A stretch of DNA of 64,000 nucleotides from Leptoclinus maculatus (GCA_032191485.1 JAVDOI010000019.1:5448393-5512392), one strand, 5' to 3'. Positions 48,867 to 59,980 are shown, counted from the stretch's first letter. The notes: generated by a model not told the origin, from the letters alone. Numbers and translations: made by a program.

Positions 48867-49173
48867 CTGCAGAAATGGAGTGAGAGGGCGACAGTCTTTA
48901 ACAACAACAACAAAGTAACACAACACATGAACCATCATACATATGAAGTATCCCTTTACCCTCAACAGTTCAGCAGGACAGTAAAAGGACATGTTGCGTG
49001 TCTCCTAATGACAATAAGTGGGCAGACTGATCCGTCAAACACTAAATAAAGAATGGAGTGAAAAACAGCGTGCAATGTCTTCAGCTATAGAGTGGTATTT
49101 CACGGTAATCCCACCAAAATCTATTGATATTACTGATATTTAAATGATTACTGCGGTAGTGATGAGCAGTCAC

Positions 49174-49392
49174 CATGTCGCCTGTAAGCTGCTGGATGAA
49201 GAAGAGGGTCTTGTTAAGTAGACGAAGGCCAGTGGCAGCATCACAGTCCAAGCTCTCCCCCTCTGGACTGAGGTTGTCCAGGTCTCCGAGCCTCTCTGGC
49301 CCGGGACACAGATAGCCACTGAAGGTGAGGGACTGCACTCCAAGGCGCTCGGCAGAGTCCTGCCTGGTGCAGAGGAATGTCACCATCAGGAA
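49174..49392 (-). pseudogene. zzef1: zzef1-like exon
   Basis: Encodes FLMVTFLCTRQDSAERLGVQ, SLTFSGYLCPG and LNKTLFFIQQLTGDM. Intact. Confidence 0.86.
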
Positions 49393-49641
49393 CTGAGACA
49401 AGGAAAACAGAAGAATGAGAGCTGTTGTTCCTTGACAATGACAGCACATTGAAAACGATGGCCTTCATTTAGCCTACTTTAGTATGGAGCCATACCTGTT
49501 CTCTTTTTAGTGCATTTAGGAAGCCCTGAATACTACTAAATAACAAGATGTTGAAGTAACACAAAACAGTGTTACAGAATGAAATGATGAGGTTGAAATG
49601 TGAGGAAGAAAGACAAAGTGTGTCCTGGATGCAGTGTGTAC

Positions 49642-49747
49642 CTTTGCAACGCGACACTGCTGCAGCTTGATCTCCACATCGTTCCAGTCATCCTCAAGCT
49701 CAAAGCAGCCGATCGGCTCGTCCTCTGACTGTGTTGGAATCTTCACA
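49642..49747 (-). pseudogene. zzef1: zzef1-like exon
   Basis: Encodes VKIPTQSEDEPIGCFELEDD and WNDVEIKLQQCRVAK. Intact. Confidence 0.86.
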
Positions 49748-49978
49748 CTGCAGGTCAGGTGACAGAATGGTGTGTCAGCCATTCACATGAACCACTAAGG
49801 CAGACCCCCACACTGCTGAGGGGTGCCAGAACTCACACAGACTAACTATACTGAACCAGTATCGTCTTCTTAGATTGTCCTGCATGTAATTCATTTGGCA
49901 GCATGTTTCTGCTCATCACAGCTGTCCTCTGAAATATCATGAAAAGTAAGATTCAGCCGGCTGTAAAGGGATCCTTAC

Positions 49979-50260
49979 TTGTCTTGTACAAACTCTTTGA
50001 AGTCCTTGTAGTACCGCGTGTCATTCCTCCTTGTAAGCCAACAAAAGGCCGCATTTCACACCAATGGCTCCTTTTCACACCCGATCACACAAACCGGAGA
50101 GGAAGCGTTAAGCACCGGAAATCCTCCGTCGCCGTCGCTTTGAAATTCTCAATCAAACGGAGCCTCACTTTGATCTTCATCGGAGTGATCTGGAAGTTAC
50201 TCTGGTCCTCTGTCGACAGGATCACACCGGCTCTCTTTCTGCCACCTTCTGTGAGGAAAC
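49979..50260 (-). pseudogene. zzef1: zzef1-like exon(s), disrupted
   Basis: GFLTEGGRKRAGVILSTEDQ and SNFQITPMKIK are open. About 80 unrelated bases follow, then a homologous stretch, V-stop-KGAIGVKCGLLLAY, in which TGA replaces an expected basic residue. RNDTRYYKDFKEFVQDK is then in another phase before a GTAAGG donor. A short intron could explain part of this but not the TGA. Confidence 0.7.
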
Positions 50261-50377
50261 CTTTGGAGTGTAAAAACATTTGGTTATGCTTGAAGGCTTG
50301 TTCATACTGAAGCTGCATTAACTCAATGCTGCTGTTACTTTCTCATGGAATAAGGACGGCATCAGTTGTACCGTCAC

Positions 50378-50470
50378 CAGTGGAGGATTCTGTGAGCATG
50401 TTCTCTGGTCCTGACTTCTCCTCTTTACTCTTCACATCACAGGCCTGGAGGTGCAACTGGAGGGGCTTCC
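50378..50470 (-). pseudogene. zzef1: zzef1-like exon
   Basis: Encodes KPLQLHLQACDVKSKEEKSG and PENMLTESSTG, splicing in frame to the next exon. Confidence 0.8.
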
Positions 50471-50702
50471 CTGTAACACAACGCATTATGACATCAGCTG
50501 ATCATTGTCCATAGAGGTTATCATTTCATTCCTATACTGGGAGGCAACTTTCACCACACTGAAGTGCAGCTTTGTAACAGAATAAGTGATTTTCCACCGA
50601 GTAGTCCACTAATGCATCTCCTCCTTGTAGGCTCAGCACTTTCTCTCCCTGGTCTAAGGTTTCAAACGGCCTCGGGTGAATGAGAGTAAAGCAGGGCGTT
50701 AC

Positions 50703-50881
50703 CATTGAGATTAAGTAGCCGCAGCCTAACGGAGGCCAAAGACACGATGAGGGAGGAGGCCTCGTACTCCGTCTTTAAATGATCGCCGATGCAGGACAGC
50801 GCCTGGAGCACTTTTGCCACGCTGCCTCTGGCCAGAGCGAAGGCCAGGAGGGTCCATTCTGCATCAGGACTCACACAGCAG
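50703..50881 (-). pseudogene. zzef1: zzef1-like exon
   Basis: Encodes CCVSPDAEWTLLAFALARGS then VAKVLQALSCIGDHLKTEYE and ASSLIVSLASVR. Intact. Confidence 0.86.
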
Positions 50882-51067
50882 CTACACGGGAGCAAAGAAC
50901 AAACTAGTTAGTTTGGAAGTGAAACTTTTGTCCAATCAAATGATCTTTTGTGGCTCTTTTCAGAGTGTCAGACGTATTTCCTCTCAATAAGTATATTTTC
51001 ATGCGGGGTCATGAATTCCAAATGTTCCAAAATTTGCTGACAAAAACTCCAGTTTAGACCAACATTG

Positions 51068-51831
51068 TGGGAACAATGTCGACTGTATGTGTGGTTTAGA
51101 TAACAAAACGGTTAACTATGGACAGCACGGCACATTGATTGTTTCATATCAGTAAAAGTTGCCGAGGGTTTCTGTGAAAAGTTGTTCTGTGGTGAGTTGC
51201 TGGATCAGAGGACGTCACTGCTGACAGGACAGGACGGTTGGTGTGTTTCGACGAGGACTTCATCGCCGTTGCCGTCACCTCCGTTTGTCAACGTGTTTTT
51301 TCAATATTTTGGACTACAAACTGTTTTTTTGTTTTCCCTCCAAGACTGACGATGAACTGTTGAGGTTTTAGACTTTTGGTGTTTTTTTGCTCAGTTGAGG
51401 ATCAGGACGCGGTAGGAAGCACCGCCCGGAGCTTACAGGCCTGCAACGTTTATTATTTTAATGAGAGTGAGTGTGTGTGTGGGCCCATTTGTTTAAAGTT
51501 AAGTACTTTGTTTTATACACTGAGTCTGCTGTAGTGTGTTATTGTTGTTTTGTTTTTTGTCCCCCGAAAGGGTTAATATTATTTGACCATTATAAAAAGC
51601 ACTCAGTAAACATGTATGTTTTTTTCATCCCAAATCAGTTGTCTGTGGTCAGTTATTTAATCTAATGCTAATGTTTAACAGTTTATTTGTTTATTCGGAG
51701 GGTAATTTAAAAATCACCCAAATCAGGTAAACCTTCGTGGTAGCTACCTTGAGATACCGAACCCAAACACCCCATCCCTCCAGTGTAAAGGGTAACCTAG
51801 GTCTACTCTCTATAGAGTGAAGGGGTGCTAC
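51068..51831 (+). mobile_element. Probable solo LTR in a zzef1-like intron
   Basis: The end, GGGTAACCTAGG ... AAGGGGTGCTACA, is typical of fish gypsy-type LTRs. The start is taken at TGTGGGAACAATG. It occupies the intron from which ZZEF1 exons following the DOC exon are missing. The left border is weak. Confidence 0.4.
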
Positions 51832-51945
51832 ATAATCAAAATACAATGATGAACTTGTCACCATTATCTGAACCTCTGCTAGCTGTTTTCCTGCTCACAG
51901 CTGCCTGGACCAATCGATCCTCAGTTTCTGTTTTCCTCATTCATT

Positions 51946-51948
<3 letters not shown>

Positions 51949-52008
<60 letters not shown>
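51949..52008. repeat. (AT)n microsatellite
   Basis: About 60 bp of perfect AT repeat. Confidence 0.97.
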
Positions 52009-52013
<5 letters not shown>

Positions 52014-52368
52014 TATATCCCCGAGCAAAAACAGAGCTTGTGTGTTTTAGCCTTGCTTCTGTGTGGCTAGACAACTTCTACTAAAAGGTAGATGTGTCTC
52101 CACATATGGTCCTTTGAGACCTGAGGGTGAAGGTGGAAATCAAGAGTTTATGGAGGCTTGCATGAGGATTCAAAGTGAGGCATTTAACCACCCAACTATC
52201 TATGAACCCAGCGGCGGCTGCTCTTCTGTAGCTGACAGAAGCTCTGTCTCCACAGGAGGGGTGCATATGAGAAAGACAGTTCCTCTCCAAGTCATCGGTG
52301 AAGGAACACACAAGCCTGAGGTAAATAAACACTCCACTAAGCAGACAGATCGACAGGTGGTGACTCAC

Positions 52369-52568
52369 AGGGGTGTGTGATGTTGGCATTCTCCAAGACG
52401 GCTACGTAGCCCGTGACATTGCTGGGGATCCGGATATCTCTGATCTCCTGCAGGGAACGCCGGTTCTTCCCGACCGCAACGGAGACCAGCTGAGGCGTGT
52501 AGCTGTGGTCATTAGAAGCCACGGCAATGGCCAGACGTCTCCAAACCACATCGGGTTTCATTTTCAAC
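52369..52568 (-). pseudogene. zzef1: zzef1-like DOC/APC10-domain exon (first recognisable exon)
   Basis: Encodes LKMKPDVVWRRLAIAVASND, HSYTPQLVSVAVGKNRRSLQ and IRIPSNVTGYVAVLENANIT. Acceptor AG is at 52569-52570 and the donor is GTGAGT. Upstream EF-hand exons are not present before the unrelated SRCR gene. Confidence 0.87.
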
Positions 52569-52699
52569 CTGGGAGCAGGAAAGAGAAGAGTTTCCACCTT
52601 AAAATGTATCATATACATAGGGACCAAAAACTGTGTAATTCAAGGATCAGGCACACATGACAATCAGCTGCAAGGCCTCAAGTCACAGAGCAGGCGTCC

Positions 52700-54043
52700 A
52701 ATTGGGGCAGGTGCGGTACCGAGCAGTGCCGAGTGGTACCGCACAATGCAATTTTCAGTAACAAATATAATAATCCTACAAACATGTCGTATACCGGCTT
52801 AACGAAGAACTTCTGATGAACAGAACCATGTATAACATTTTACACACGGAAAACACAATTAAACACGATCTAACAGAACCTTTCAGAACAGCTACCAAAA
52901 TATCGTCATTTTTTCGCTTTCATTTCACAAGATACGCACTCGAAAAAGTCCTCCGACCGGCGATCTATTAGCTCTGATAGCTCCTCTTGCTACTTAACAG
53001 CATTAGCATTCCACCCGGATTCTACCAAACACTTTGGATTTACTCTCCGTGAAATGGTTCAAACGTTACCCGGAAAACAGTGAGCATAAACAAGCCATTC
53101 ACCCCGCTGAAGAATTCTGAATTTGCACTCACCATGAGATCAATCTTGACGAAATAGTCCTCATAATCCATTTTTACCAGATGAATTCGACTTCTTCTGT
53201 GGTTTTACTGTCTGAAAAAAGTATTTCCTGAACGAAGGGGGGTCAAATAAGCCCGGAGGACCACGTTTCAACATTTTGAGAATCAGGCTTTTACGCAGGG
53301 TCTGCCTGCGTAAATCGGGATTTTCCGGAAAACGATCCTGTCAATCAAAACCCTGTTGCCTCCACTGCATTGGCTAGATCCTAACACGTGTATAGATGTG
53401 TCATAGTATTGAATTGACCAACCACAGGCTGAGAAATGTGCACTCAAACACACACTATAGCGCATGCTGCCGTGAGTCGGCGGCCCCAAGAGGCTTTGGA
53501 GAGGATTCTAGCTCTCAAAAATGATTTCTAACTGCTGTATGTGATAGATTGTGCATGTACAAGGATAAAGGAAGTTAAATATATAGTTATTTAAGTTATA
53601 AAAGTACAATGGAACAGCTGGAGAGGCTGTTTCTCAAATGACGACCTCTCGTGACCTCTCCTACGTTTATGTCTCTAACTCTGGCCTACTTCACTCTATT
53701 CACTCCAATTATTTTGTGTATGACTACTGCCATTGTTTGCTATGATGCTGGATGGTTTCAATAGGCTTTCAATAGCCTCATTGTATATAGTATTATCAAT
53801 AATAGTGCTTTTTCACCAGGCGAATCTGACATTTTCAAAGTGGAGCTGTGTTCCATCTTCATTTGCTATTAACCAGTAACATATACACAATATTTACACC
53901 TCTCACCAAAGCTCACCCACTTGAGTGTTATTAATCCATTGAAATTATTCAAATAGACCTTGTAGTTAGAGAGTAACGCCCCTTTGAGTATGGGTATAGT
54001 ATTTTTGAGCAGAAGCCTAAAAATAGGGCTAGTTACCAGAAGG
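52700..54043 (-). mobile_element. Non-autonomous piggyBac-like element, copy 3 (inverted)
   Basis: Reverse-complement copy of the 1.36-kb family. Its left terminus (minus sense) abuts TTAA at 54044-54047. The opposite end carries GGTACC-type tandem units near 52720-52745, but a flanking TTAA is not obvious, so that border is approximate. Confidence 0.7.
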
Positions 54044-54159
54044 TTAAAGTACTTTGTTAAAGTAGTACTAGTACTACATGTATCTGTGCAGTACAAGTAT
54101 GTGTGTTTAGTTTTACGTATGTGTTCATATTTTATTCACATTGTTTGATTAGGAGGATA

Positions 54160-54890
54160 TTTTGTATCAAAATCCTTTAAGCACAAAAGTAATCAAAATA
54201 CTTAAATACAAAAATAAGCAAAGTTCTCATGAAATATGAAAAATCCTTATTTAGAAAATTATAAACTTATGAAATAAGAAAAAAACATGATTACAATATT
54301 ATTATTAATAAGCAAAATCCTTAATTACATAATATTGTAAATTCATGAATTACAAAATAAGCTACATTTGAATGAAAAAGGTAATTTTGTTAATTACAAA
54401 ATCAAGCAAAACGCTGATGATTTAAGCAAAATCCTTTATTATAATGTTTTTTAATTCCTTAATTACAAAATTAACTCAATTTACGAAGAACAAAAATTAG
54501 CTAAATTATTGTGAAATAAGCAAAATCCTTAACTATAACAAAAATTGTAAATTCCTTGATTGCAACATTATTTACATTCATGAAGTACAAAATAAGCAAA
54601 ATTCTTATGAAATAAGTAATGTCCTAAATTACAAAATTAACCAAATGCATGTTTTAAGTAAAACCCTCTAATTATAAAAAAAACAAGCAAAATCAATAAT
54701 TACAATTGTCTTATGATGCAAGCAAAATCCTTAATTATAACAAATAAGCAAAATCCTTAATAACAACATTCTTATGAAATAAGAAAAGCCTTAATTATAA
54801 AAAAATAAGTAAAATCCTTATTTACAAAGTGAAGTAAAATCATGAAGAACAACAATGAGCAAAATAGAAACATTTCTGAATGACAAATAA
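54160..54890. repeat. AT-rich degenerate satellite (ATAAGCAAAATCCTTAATTA)
   Basis: About 20 imperfect repeats of a 30-40 bp motif built on aataagcaaaatccttaattacaa. There are many stop codons and no coding sense. Confidence 0.85.
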
Positions 54891-55451
54891 AAGAGGTTTT
54901 AGGGGCTGATCACAGCGGGACGTTGTTCATATTTGTATTATTATGATTATCTTTTAACTAAATGTTGTCCTGCTGCCAAAATCTTGCTCACTACAATAAG
55001 TGAAGTCATGAAGTTCATTATATGTTTAAAGGACAAACAGCAACAGATTGTCAACATTGAGTATCGTTCTACAGAATGTAGAAGATAGAAGTCAATGTTT
55101 CATCTTTATTCTAATATCTCACATTAACATTGTTCCTCATAGTCTTTGGTTTCTGCTTGGACTCTGGTAAACCTGCTCTCAAGTCTACTTTTAAATGAAA
55201 CTTCATATCTGTGAGGTGTTTTTAAAGATTCACGTCTTCAGCAGGAACCAATGGGCTTGGAGCTGAGAGCCACAGACAGGAAGTCAGAACGTGTGGAGAG
55301 ACCAACACATTGTTGAGAGGAAGAAAGACGGGCTGTAATAATGTGATATCATATTCAGCCTTCTGGTTTAAGGGAACATGCGTATCAAAGGGAGCTGGTG
55401 GTGGTTGTGTGGTAGAAATCATCTGGATGTGAGATGAGCTCCTTGGAGGAG

Positions 55452-55571
55452 CTACTCTGCTCCCTGAGCTCCTTCTTCTTCTTCTTCTTCTTCTTCAGCT
55501 GCAGGAACACACAGGATATAATGATCCAGCTCAGTGTTCTCCTGTCTGCACGGCATCTGCCCCCTGTTGGC
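55452..55571 (-). CDS. SRCR/Ig receptor, cytoplasmic-tail exon
   Basis: Encodes ANRGQMPCRQENTELDHYIL and then CVPAAEEEEEEEGAQGAE, stop. The Glu run comes from a GAA repeat. NTELDHYIL has a Tyr in an acidic context. The tail is recognisably like those of other fish receptors of this class. Confidence 0.78.
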   Translation of the reverse strand, partial: ANRGQMPCRQENTELDHYILCVPAAEEEEEEEEGAQGAE

Positions 55572-58500
55572 CTGCAGAGACATGACAGCACAGTCCTGTT
55601 AGAGACATAGTTTTAGTTTTGATTACAAATCATCATTTCTAATTTCGATAAAATGTTTGTATGACCTAAACACATTCCTTTAATCTATGAATGAAGGTTA
55701 CATTTGCATTCTGTATCATTATTTTCTTTAGGAACGTTTGTTATTAATCAGATGAGGATCAGCTGGTATCAGAGGAAGAGGTGCGACTGAGTCTCGAGTT
55801 GGTTTTTCCTTTGTGTAGAACGGGGCATCGGGACAGTCTTTGACCTCACGTTAAACTCATTATGTTTTGCTGTTAAATTTGTCGAAAGTGAAAATAAATC
55901 AATCAAGTGACGGCAAAGGAATCAGCGTCTGCAAGAGTTTAATGTGTGAGTCATAAACGGAGCCCCGTAACGTGGCCCAGTATATAGGAAGAAGAACAAA
56001 GAACGGGCCACCACACCTGTCCTCAGTTCACTGAACACAGAGCGAGAGCTTCATTTCAGTGGCTGGTCTAAACAACAGACGTGTGTCAGTACCTTACAGT
56101 AGAAGTAAAGGGCAACGGTCACCAACACCAGAGCCAGCGGCAGGACGATCGCTTTGATGATCAGAGGTGTTGGATCTGAACAAACACATGGACAGTCATC
56201 ACATCACACGACATCATGAGTCCAACAGCTCCCATTGACCCTGAAATCTACAATCACTGACACGTATTACTCTTCATGTTTACTTCATGTTCACTGTTTG
56301 AACCACAGACGTTATAGAAGAAGTGGACGTAGTCGTCGTCACGTCACTCAATGGTTTGTGGACTGTGGCCGTCGCCATCTTGGTTTTTTGCAACCAGTGA
56401 ACAGGAAGTGACCATATCTGGACTGAGGAGGAGTGACGTAGAGACGCAGTATACGTCTCTGGTAGAGACCTGTCAATCACTGTGTAGCCCCGCCCCTAAA
56501 GCATCCCCTGCTTTATGGTCTGTTTGACTCTAAATGGACCATCATTTACTAAATGAACATCATGCTATATTGAAGAACACTTGAAACTAGAGATTGAGAC
56601 CATAAACTCATGTTTACAATGTTTACTGAGGTAATAAATCAAGAGAGAAGTAGAGTCATTTTCTATAGACTTCTATACAACCAGAGGAGTCGCCCCCTGG
56701 TGGACACTAGAGAGAATCTGGTTAGTCTTGGTTTCATGTTACAATGTTGTCATCACCTACATCCTGTTTTCATCACCAGAGCTGCTGGTCAGAGCTGGAC
56801 CATGCTACGCTATGATTGGCCAGTTATGTTAGAGGGGCGGGACTTAGTGAAGAGTCAATTGAAAGCATAATTGCTATCGTTAACGACTGTCTCAATGTTT
56901 GGTTTCCAGGATAACCCTGGTTCTCTGAGTGAGGTACCGGAGCACACCGCCCTTCTTGCTTCTGATAGGCGGAGGAACTACACTTGAATATGGTGAGTTG
57001 GGGGCTAAGGGGTGTTATGACTGATGTGGTGGCAGTGGAGCTTTGTGATTGGTCACGTCAGAAGCTGCTTCAGTTCTCAGAGAACCAGAGTTATCCTGGT
57101 AACCAAACCTGCTCTGTCCTACAGTAGATTGTTAGCTGCTGCCATTCATAGACTTTGTTTAGGTTTGGTTACTATATGACATGTGTAACATGACAGGAGT
57201 CACAGTGTCATTCCAGAAACAACAACATGCATGGACTCTGTGGTCAGCTGATCATCTTCAGTCAGTTTGGACCAATCATCTTCAAACCTGCATGTAAACA
57301 GTCAGCTTACCTAAGACAGTGATGGAGAGCAGACGGCTCTCAGAGGAGAAGTTATGATTAAAAACATAGAGGTGATAAACACAGCTGTAGCTTCCTTGGT
57401 GGGCGGGCTCTGCAGCAGGAAACAGGAAGTGGGCAGAGTGATTGACAGCTGGCTGGGTGTAGTTGTGTGCTGAGTTGGAGGAGGTGAAGGTGAGCTGGAA
57501 GGAGCCTCCTGGGTACTGTGGCTGGATGGAGCAGCAGAAGGTGAAGGTGGAGCGCCTGAGCACCCGAGCCCCCTGCTGCTGGGCCTCAGAGACCCCGTAC
57601 ATTTCGGAGGACACAATGATGATTGGCTGAAGCAGCAGGTCTGTAAACACAGAGAGATGATAAAAGTTCACGTTTACCCTCCGTTGAACAAGATGGACCC
57701 TGAATAAGGACGTGATGTCACAGGTCTGACAGACAGACAGACAGGTGTGTCCTCTCAGGTGGAGCTCAGCAGTCTATGGAGGGTTTGAAGCTTCCAGAAA
57801 CAAGCCCACCTCTCTACACTTCAGGATGTCGTTGTCCTGGTTAACTTTACAGTTCAGTCCAATGGAAACCCACTGACTGTGTAATGGTAATCTTTAACTT
57901 AGTATATATTTCTACTCAGTATATTGTATTCATGCATAAGTAGTTTTACTCTGAACTTTGTTGAACTTCACCGTGTCTCTGTTGTGCAGAAGAAGAATTC
58001 TCTCTTGCCTGTTCACAAAGATAACTAACTGTGTTGTATGAGAATGTTCCAGCACCAAGGCCTTTGGGCCGCTTGTTTGGGTTGCTGGCTGTTTGTTGTT
58101 CATTGTTTCTATCAGTCTGAGACCAAATGTCTGTAACATTGGCCATCGGCCCACCTTTGCTCATTCTGTATGAAGGAAGCTTGTTCACTTTGTTCTTGGT
58201 TCTTCCTCACTGAGACTGTACGCATTCTGTTGTGATGATTGAACCTTCTCTGAGAGAATAAATACTTAAAAGACAACCTGGTTTTCAGTATTATTTATTT
58301 CAGCATTAAGAGACTCACGCTAAGAGGGTATAGGAATATTTACCACCACAACTGTCACTGTGACAGAGGAAGGAACATACTGGAAACATTGCTGTCAGAG
58401 ATGATGTCATAGATGATGTCACTGATGGGCTTACCTGAGCAGATGACATTCAGGATGGAGGAAGAGGAACCTGAACTTAAACACTCTCTCAGAGCAGATC

Positions 58501-59147
58501 CAGAGTGATTACAGTTAGAGTCGATCCACCACACAGATCTCTCTGAGGACTCCTTTCTCCGTCTGGTAGAAACAGCAGAGCCACAGTCCAGATCTCTACA
58601 GACAACAGCTGCTTCCTTCAGGGTCCAGTAATGGTCTTCTACTGGTCTCCAGTCTCCTTGGTGTTTCACCTCCAGTGTTCCTGCACAGCGACTGTCTCCT
58701 CCCACCAACCTGACCGGTTGTTCTGAACAGAAACAAGAGAGTCGTCAGTAAAGAACAAAGTGAGTTTCAGTAGAACAGAAATGAACCAGATCAAAGCTGC
58801 AGCTCCTCTTCTACCTGAGCAGGTGAGTCCAACAGCTTTGCCAGGTGAGCAGGTGTTTCTATCTGAGCCTGAGCTTCTACAGTCCAGGAGAGCAGACTCA
58901 TGGCCTCCACACTGGAACTCTTTGGTCCACATTGGAGCCTCCACTTCTCCATAGAGCGCCCCCTGGAGGACTGAAGGAGCCCCACAGCCAAGCTCCCTAC
59001 AGACCACCTCTGCATCCTGCTGGTCAAAGTCATCTTCACACACTGAGGACCACCACTGGTTAGACTGGTTAGACTGGTTAGACTGGTTAGACTTCACCTC
59101 CAGTCTGCCTGAGCACAGACTAGTCCCATTCACCAGCCTGACAGAGT
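55452..59147 (-). CDS. SRCR/Ig transmembrane receptor gene (CD163/M130-like), 5' incomplete
   Basis: Five minus-strand exons joined in phase 1 make an extracellular receptor: SRCR (58815-59147), SRCR (58435-58722), Ig-like (57311-57640), a transmembrane exon (56093-56175) and a cytoplasmic tail (55452-55571). The arrangement resembles the expanded fish family annotated as M130-like or SRCR-type scavenger receptors, which are thought to bind microbial or endogenous ligands at the leukocyte surface. A signal-peptide exon was not identified, so the gene may be incomplete or start further upstream. All five exons are open and have consensus splice sites. The exact orthologue cannot be named. Confidence 0.8.
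56093..56175 (-). CDS. SRCR/Ig receptor, transmembrane exon
   Basis: 83-bp exon encoding PTPLIIKAIVLPLALVLVTV and ALYFYCK, a single hydrophobic helix followed by a basic stop-transfer residue. Confidence 0.8.
56330..56720 (-). repeat. Interspersed repeat, inverse copy of 26855-27085
   Basis: Contains gtcgccatcttgg, tatagacttctata and ggagtcgccccctggtgg, the complements of the forward copy. It lies in the intron between the TM and Ig exons. Confidence 0.6.
56897..57108. mobile_element. MITE with ~35-bp terminal inverted repeats
   Basis: The left end GTTTGGTTTCCAGGATAACC, extending to CTGGTTCTCTGAG, is mirrored by CTCAGAGAACCAGAG and TTATCCTGGTAACCAAAC at the right. Internal GCTTCTGA/TCAGAAGC also pair. 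The total is about 212 bp. No duplication was identified with confidence. It lies in an intron of the SRCR/Ig gene. Confidence 0.75.
57311..57640 (-). CDS. SRCR/Ig receptor, Ig-like exon
   Basis: 330-bp phase-1 exon. It has TFTFCCSIQPQYPGGSFQLT (B-strand Cys) and GSYSCVYHLYVF (F-strand Cys), giving a V/C2-type Ig fold with several N-glycosylation sequons (NYT, NHS, NFS). Confidence 0.82.
   Translation of the reverse strand, partial: TCCFSQSSLCPPKCTGSLRPSSRGLGCSGAPPSPSAAPSSHSTQEAPSSSPSPPPTQHTTTPSQLSITLPTSCFLLQSPPTKEATAVFITSMFLIITSPLRAVCSPSLS
57930..58290 (+). repeat. Possible LTR-like fragment in intron
   Basis: A block ending with AATAAA at 58257-58262 and a short downstream tail, unlike adjacent intron sequence. 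The termini are undefined. Confidence 0.25.
58435..58722 (-). CDS. SRCR/Ig receptor, SRCR domain 2
   Basis: 288-bp phase-1 exon, EQPVRLVGGDSRCAGTLEVK through LNVICSG. It has six cysteines (RCAG, VVCRD, DCGS, NCNHS, ECLSS, ICSG) and lacks two present in domain 1, so it has one disulfide fewer than a canonical group B SRCR. Confidence 0.85.
58815..59147 (-). CDS. SRCR/Ig receptor, SRCR domain 1
   Basis: 333-bp phase-1 exon, DSVRLVNGTSLCSGRLEVKS through AVGLTCSG, with eight cysteines (group B pattern). A (Ser-Asn-Gln) run encoded by four 9-bp repeats sits between strands just before WWSSVCEDDFDQQDAEVVCR. Confidence 0.87.
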
Positions 59148-59980
59148 CTGGAGAGATGAGAGAAGATGAAAGAGAGAGAGAGAAGACACCAGACACTAAA
59201 TAACAAGATGTCATGAAACAACAATTCAGAGATTCATTAAATAATACAATAAGTCAATAATAATAATATTAATAATAATAATCAATAACCAGCTGGCTAA
59301 GTTAGCTCAAAACACAAACATCAAAAGATGATAAAGTTAACATATTTAGTCAGACTGGAGGAGGATTCTCTTCATGTTCACTGAGATTCAAACAGCGTCT
59401 GTCTTGTCTACAATGTGAGCGTGGTCTTACCACAGTAGAGCACTTTGGAGCTGCATTACAAAACGGTGCACAGAAGCTCAGAGACGGATTAGTGCTACTG
59501 GGTTCATCATGTTGTGCTAACATAGAGAGTTTTCCTCTACTTCCTTTATTATCATGTAGAATTCACCAGCAGCGTTGTGGTGGAAGATGTTCAACATGAA
59601 AGAAGGGAGGGAGGTTGCCTTGAAGATTGTGAGTTGTGTTGGGACCAGGAAGGCTCATGAAGGGATAGAGCCTCCTCAGAGAGTGTTTATACACAGATTC
59701 ACAGGATGTAGTGAGGGAGGGACTGGACCAACACATAGGAAGTAGATTGGTACATAGATGGAGCCCTGGTGTAGAAGTTAGGTATTAAAACAAGTTAGTT
59801 CATAATAAAGTTGGATGAAATAACTCAGTAAGGAAATGAACCTGAAAGTAATTTAGTTTAATAAAGAAAAAGTGGTTAACTGAGGGATTAAGATCATTTA
59901 GTCCTGAATAAAGTAGGATGTAAATAGTTGAATAAGTAGTTGAAATAAAAAGCTCGAAACAATATTGACGGCAAACAATG
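59148..59980. other. Upstream region of the SRCR/Ig gene
   Basis: Should hold a signal-peptide exon. A candidate ATG followed by a GTAAGA donor near 59431-59460 (minus strand) is in the wrong phase for the first SRCR exon. No supported feature. Confidence 0.4.

Larger units (their letters stand above)
37230..52568 (-). pseudogene. zzef1: zzef1-like gene, decaying unprocessed pseudogene
   Basis: About 26 minus-strand exons with consensus splice sites match successive parts of ZZEF1, a giant protein with an EF-hand, a DOC/APC10 domain, CUB-like segments and two ZZ zinc fingers. Introns are retained, so this is not a retrocopy. Evidence for decay: TGA in frame at 40628-40630 at a conserved Arg position, TGA at 41962-41964, frameshifts near 39194, 45190 and 45087, and a broken exon near 50040-50170. 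Blocks expected from the vertebrate protein are absent where only a few hundred bases remain: after the DOC exon, after 48445, the ZZ-finger region and most of the C-terminus. The EF-hand N-terminus is not in the window. Transposons occupy many introns. A living, divergent paralogue or assembly errors are alternatives. Confidence 0.78.

Noticed and set aside
59431..59460. Candidate signal-peptide start (MQLQSALL) upstream of the SRCR exons, minus strand
   Set aside because: The donor leaves two extra bases whereas the first SRCR exon requires one, so the frames do not join. The segment is short and not clearly hydrophobic.
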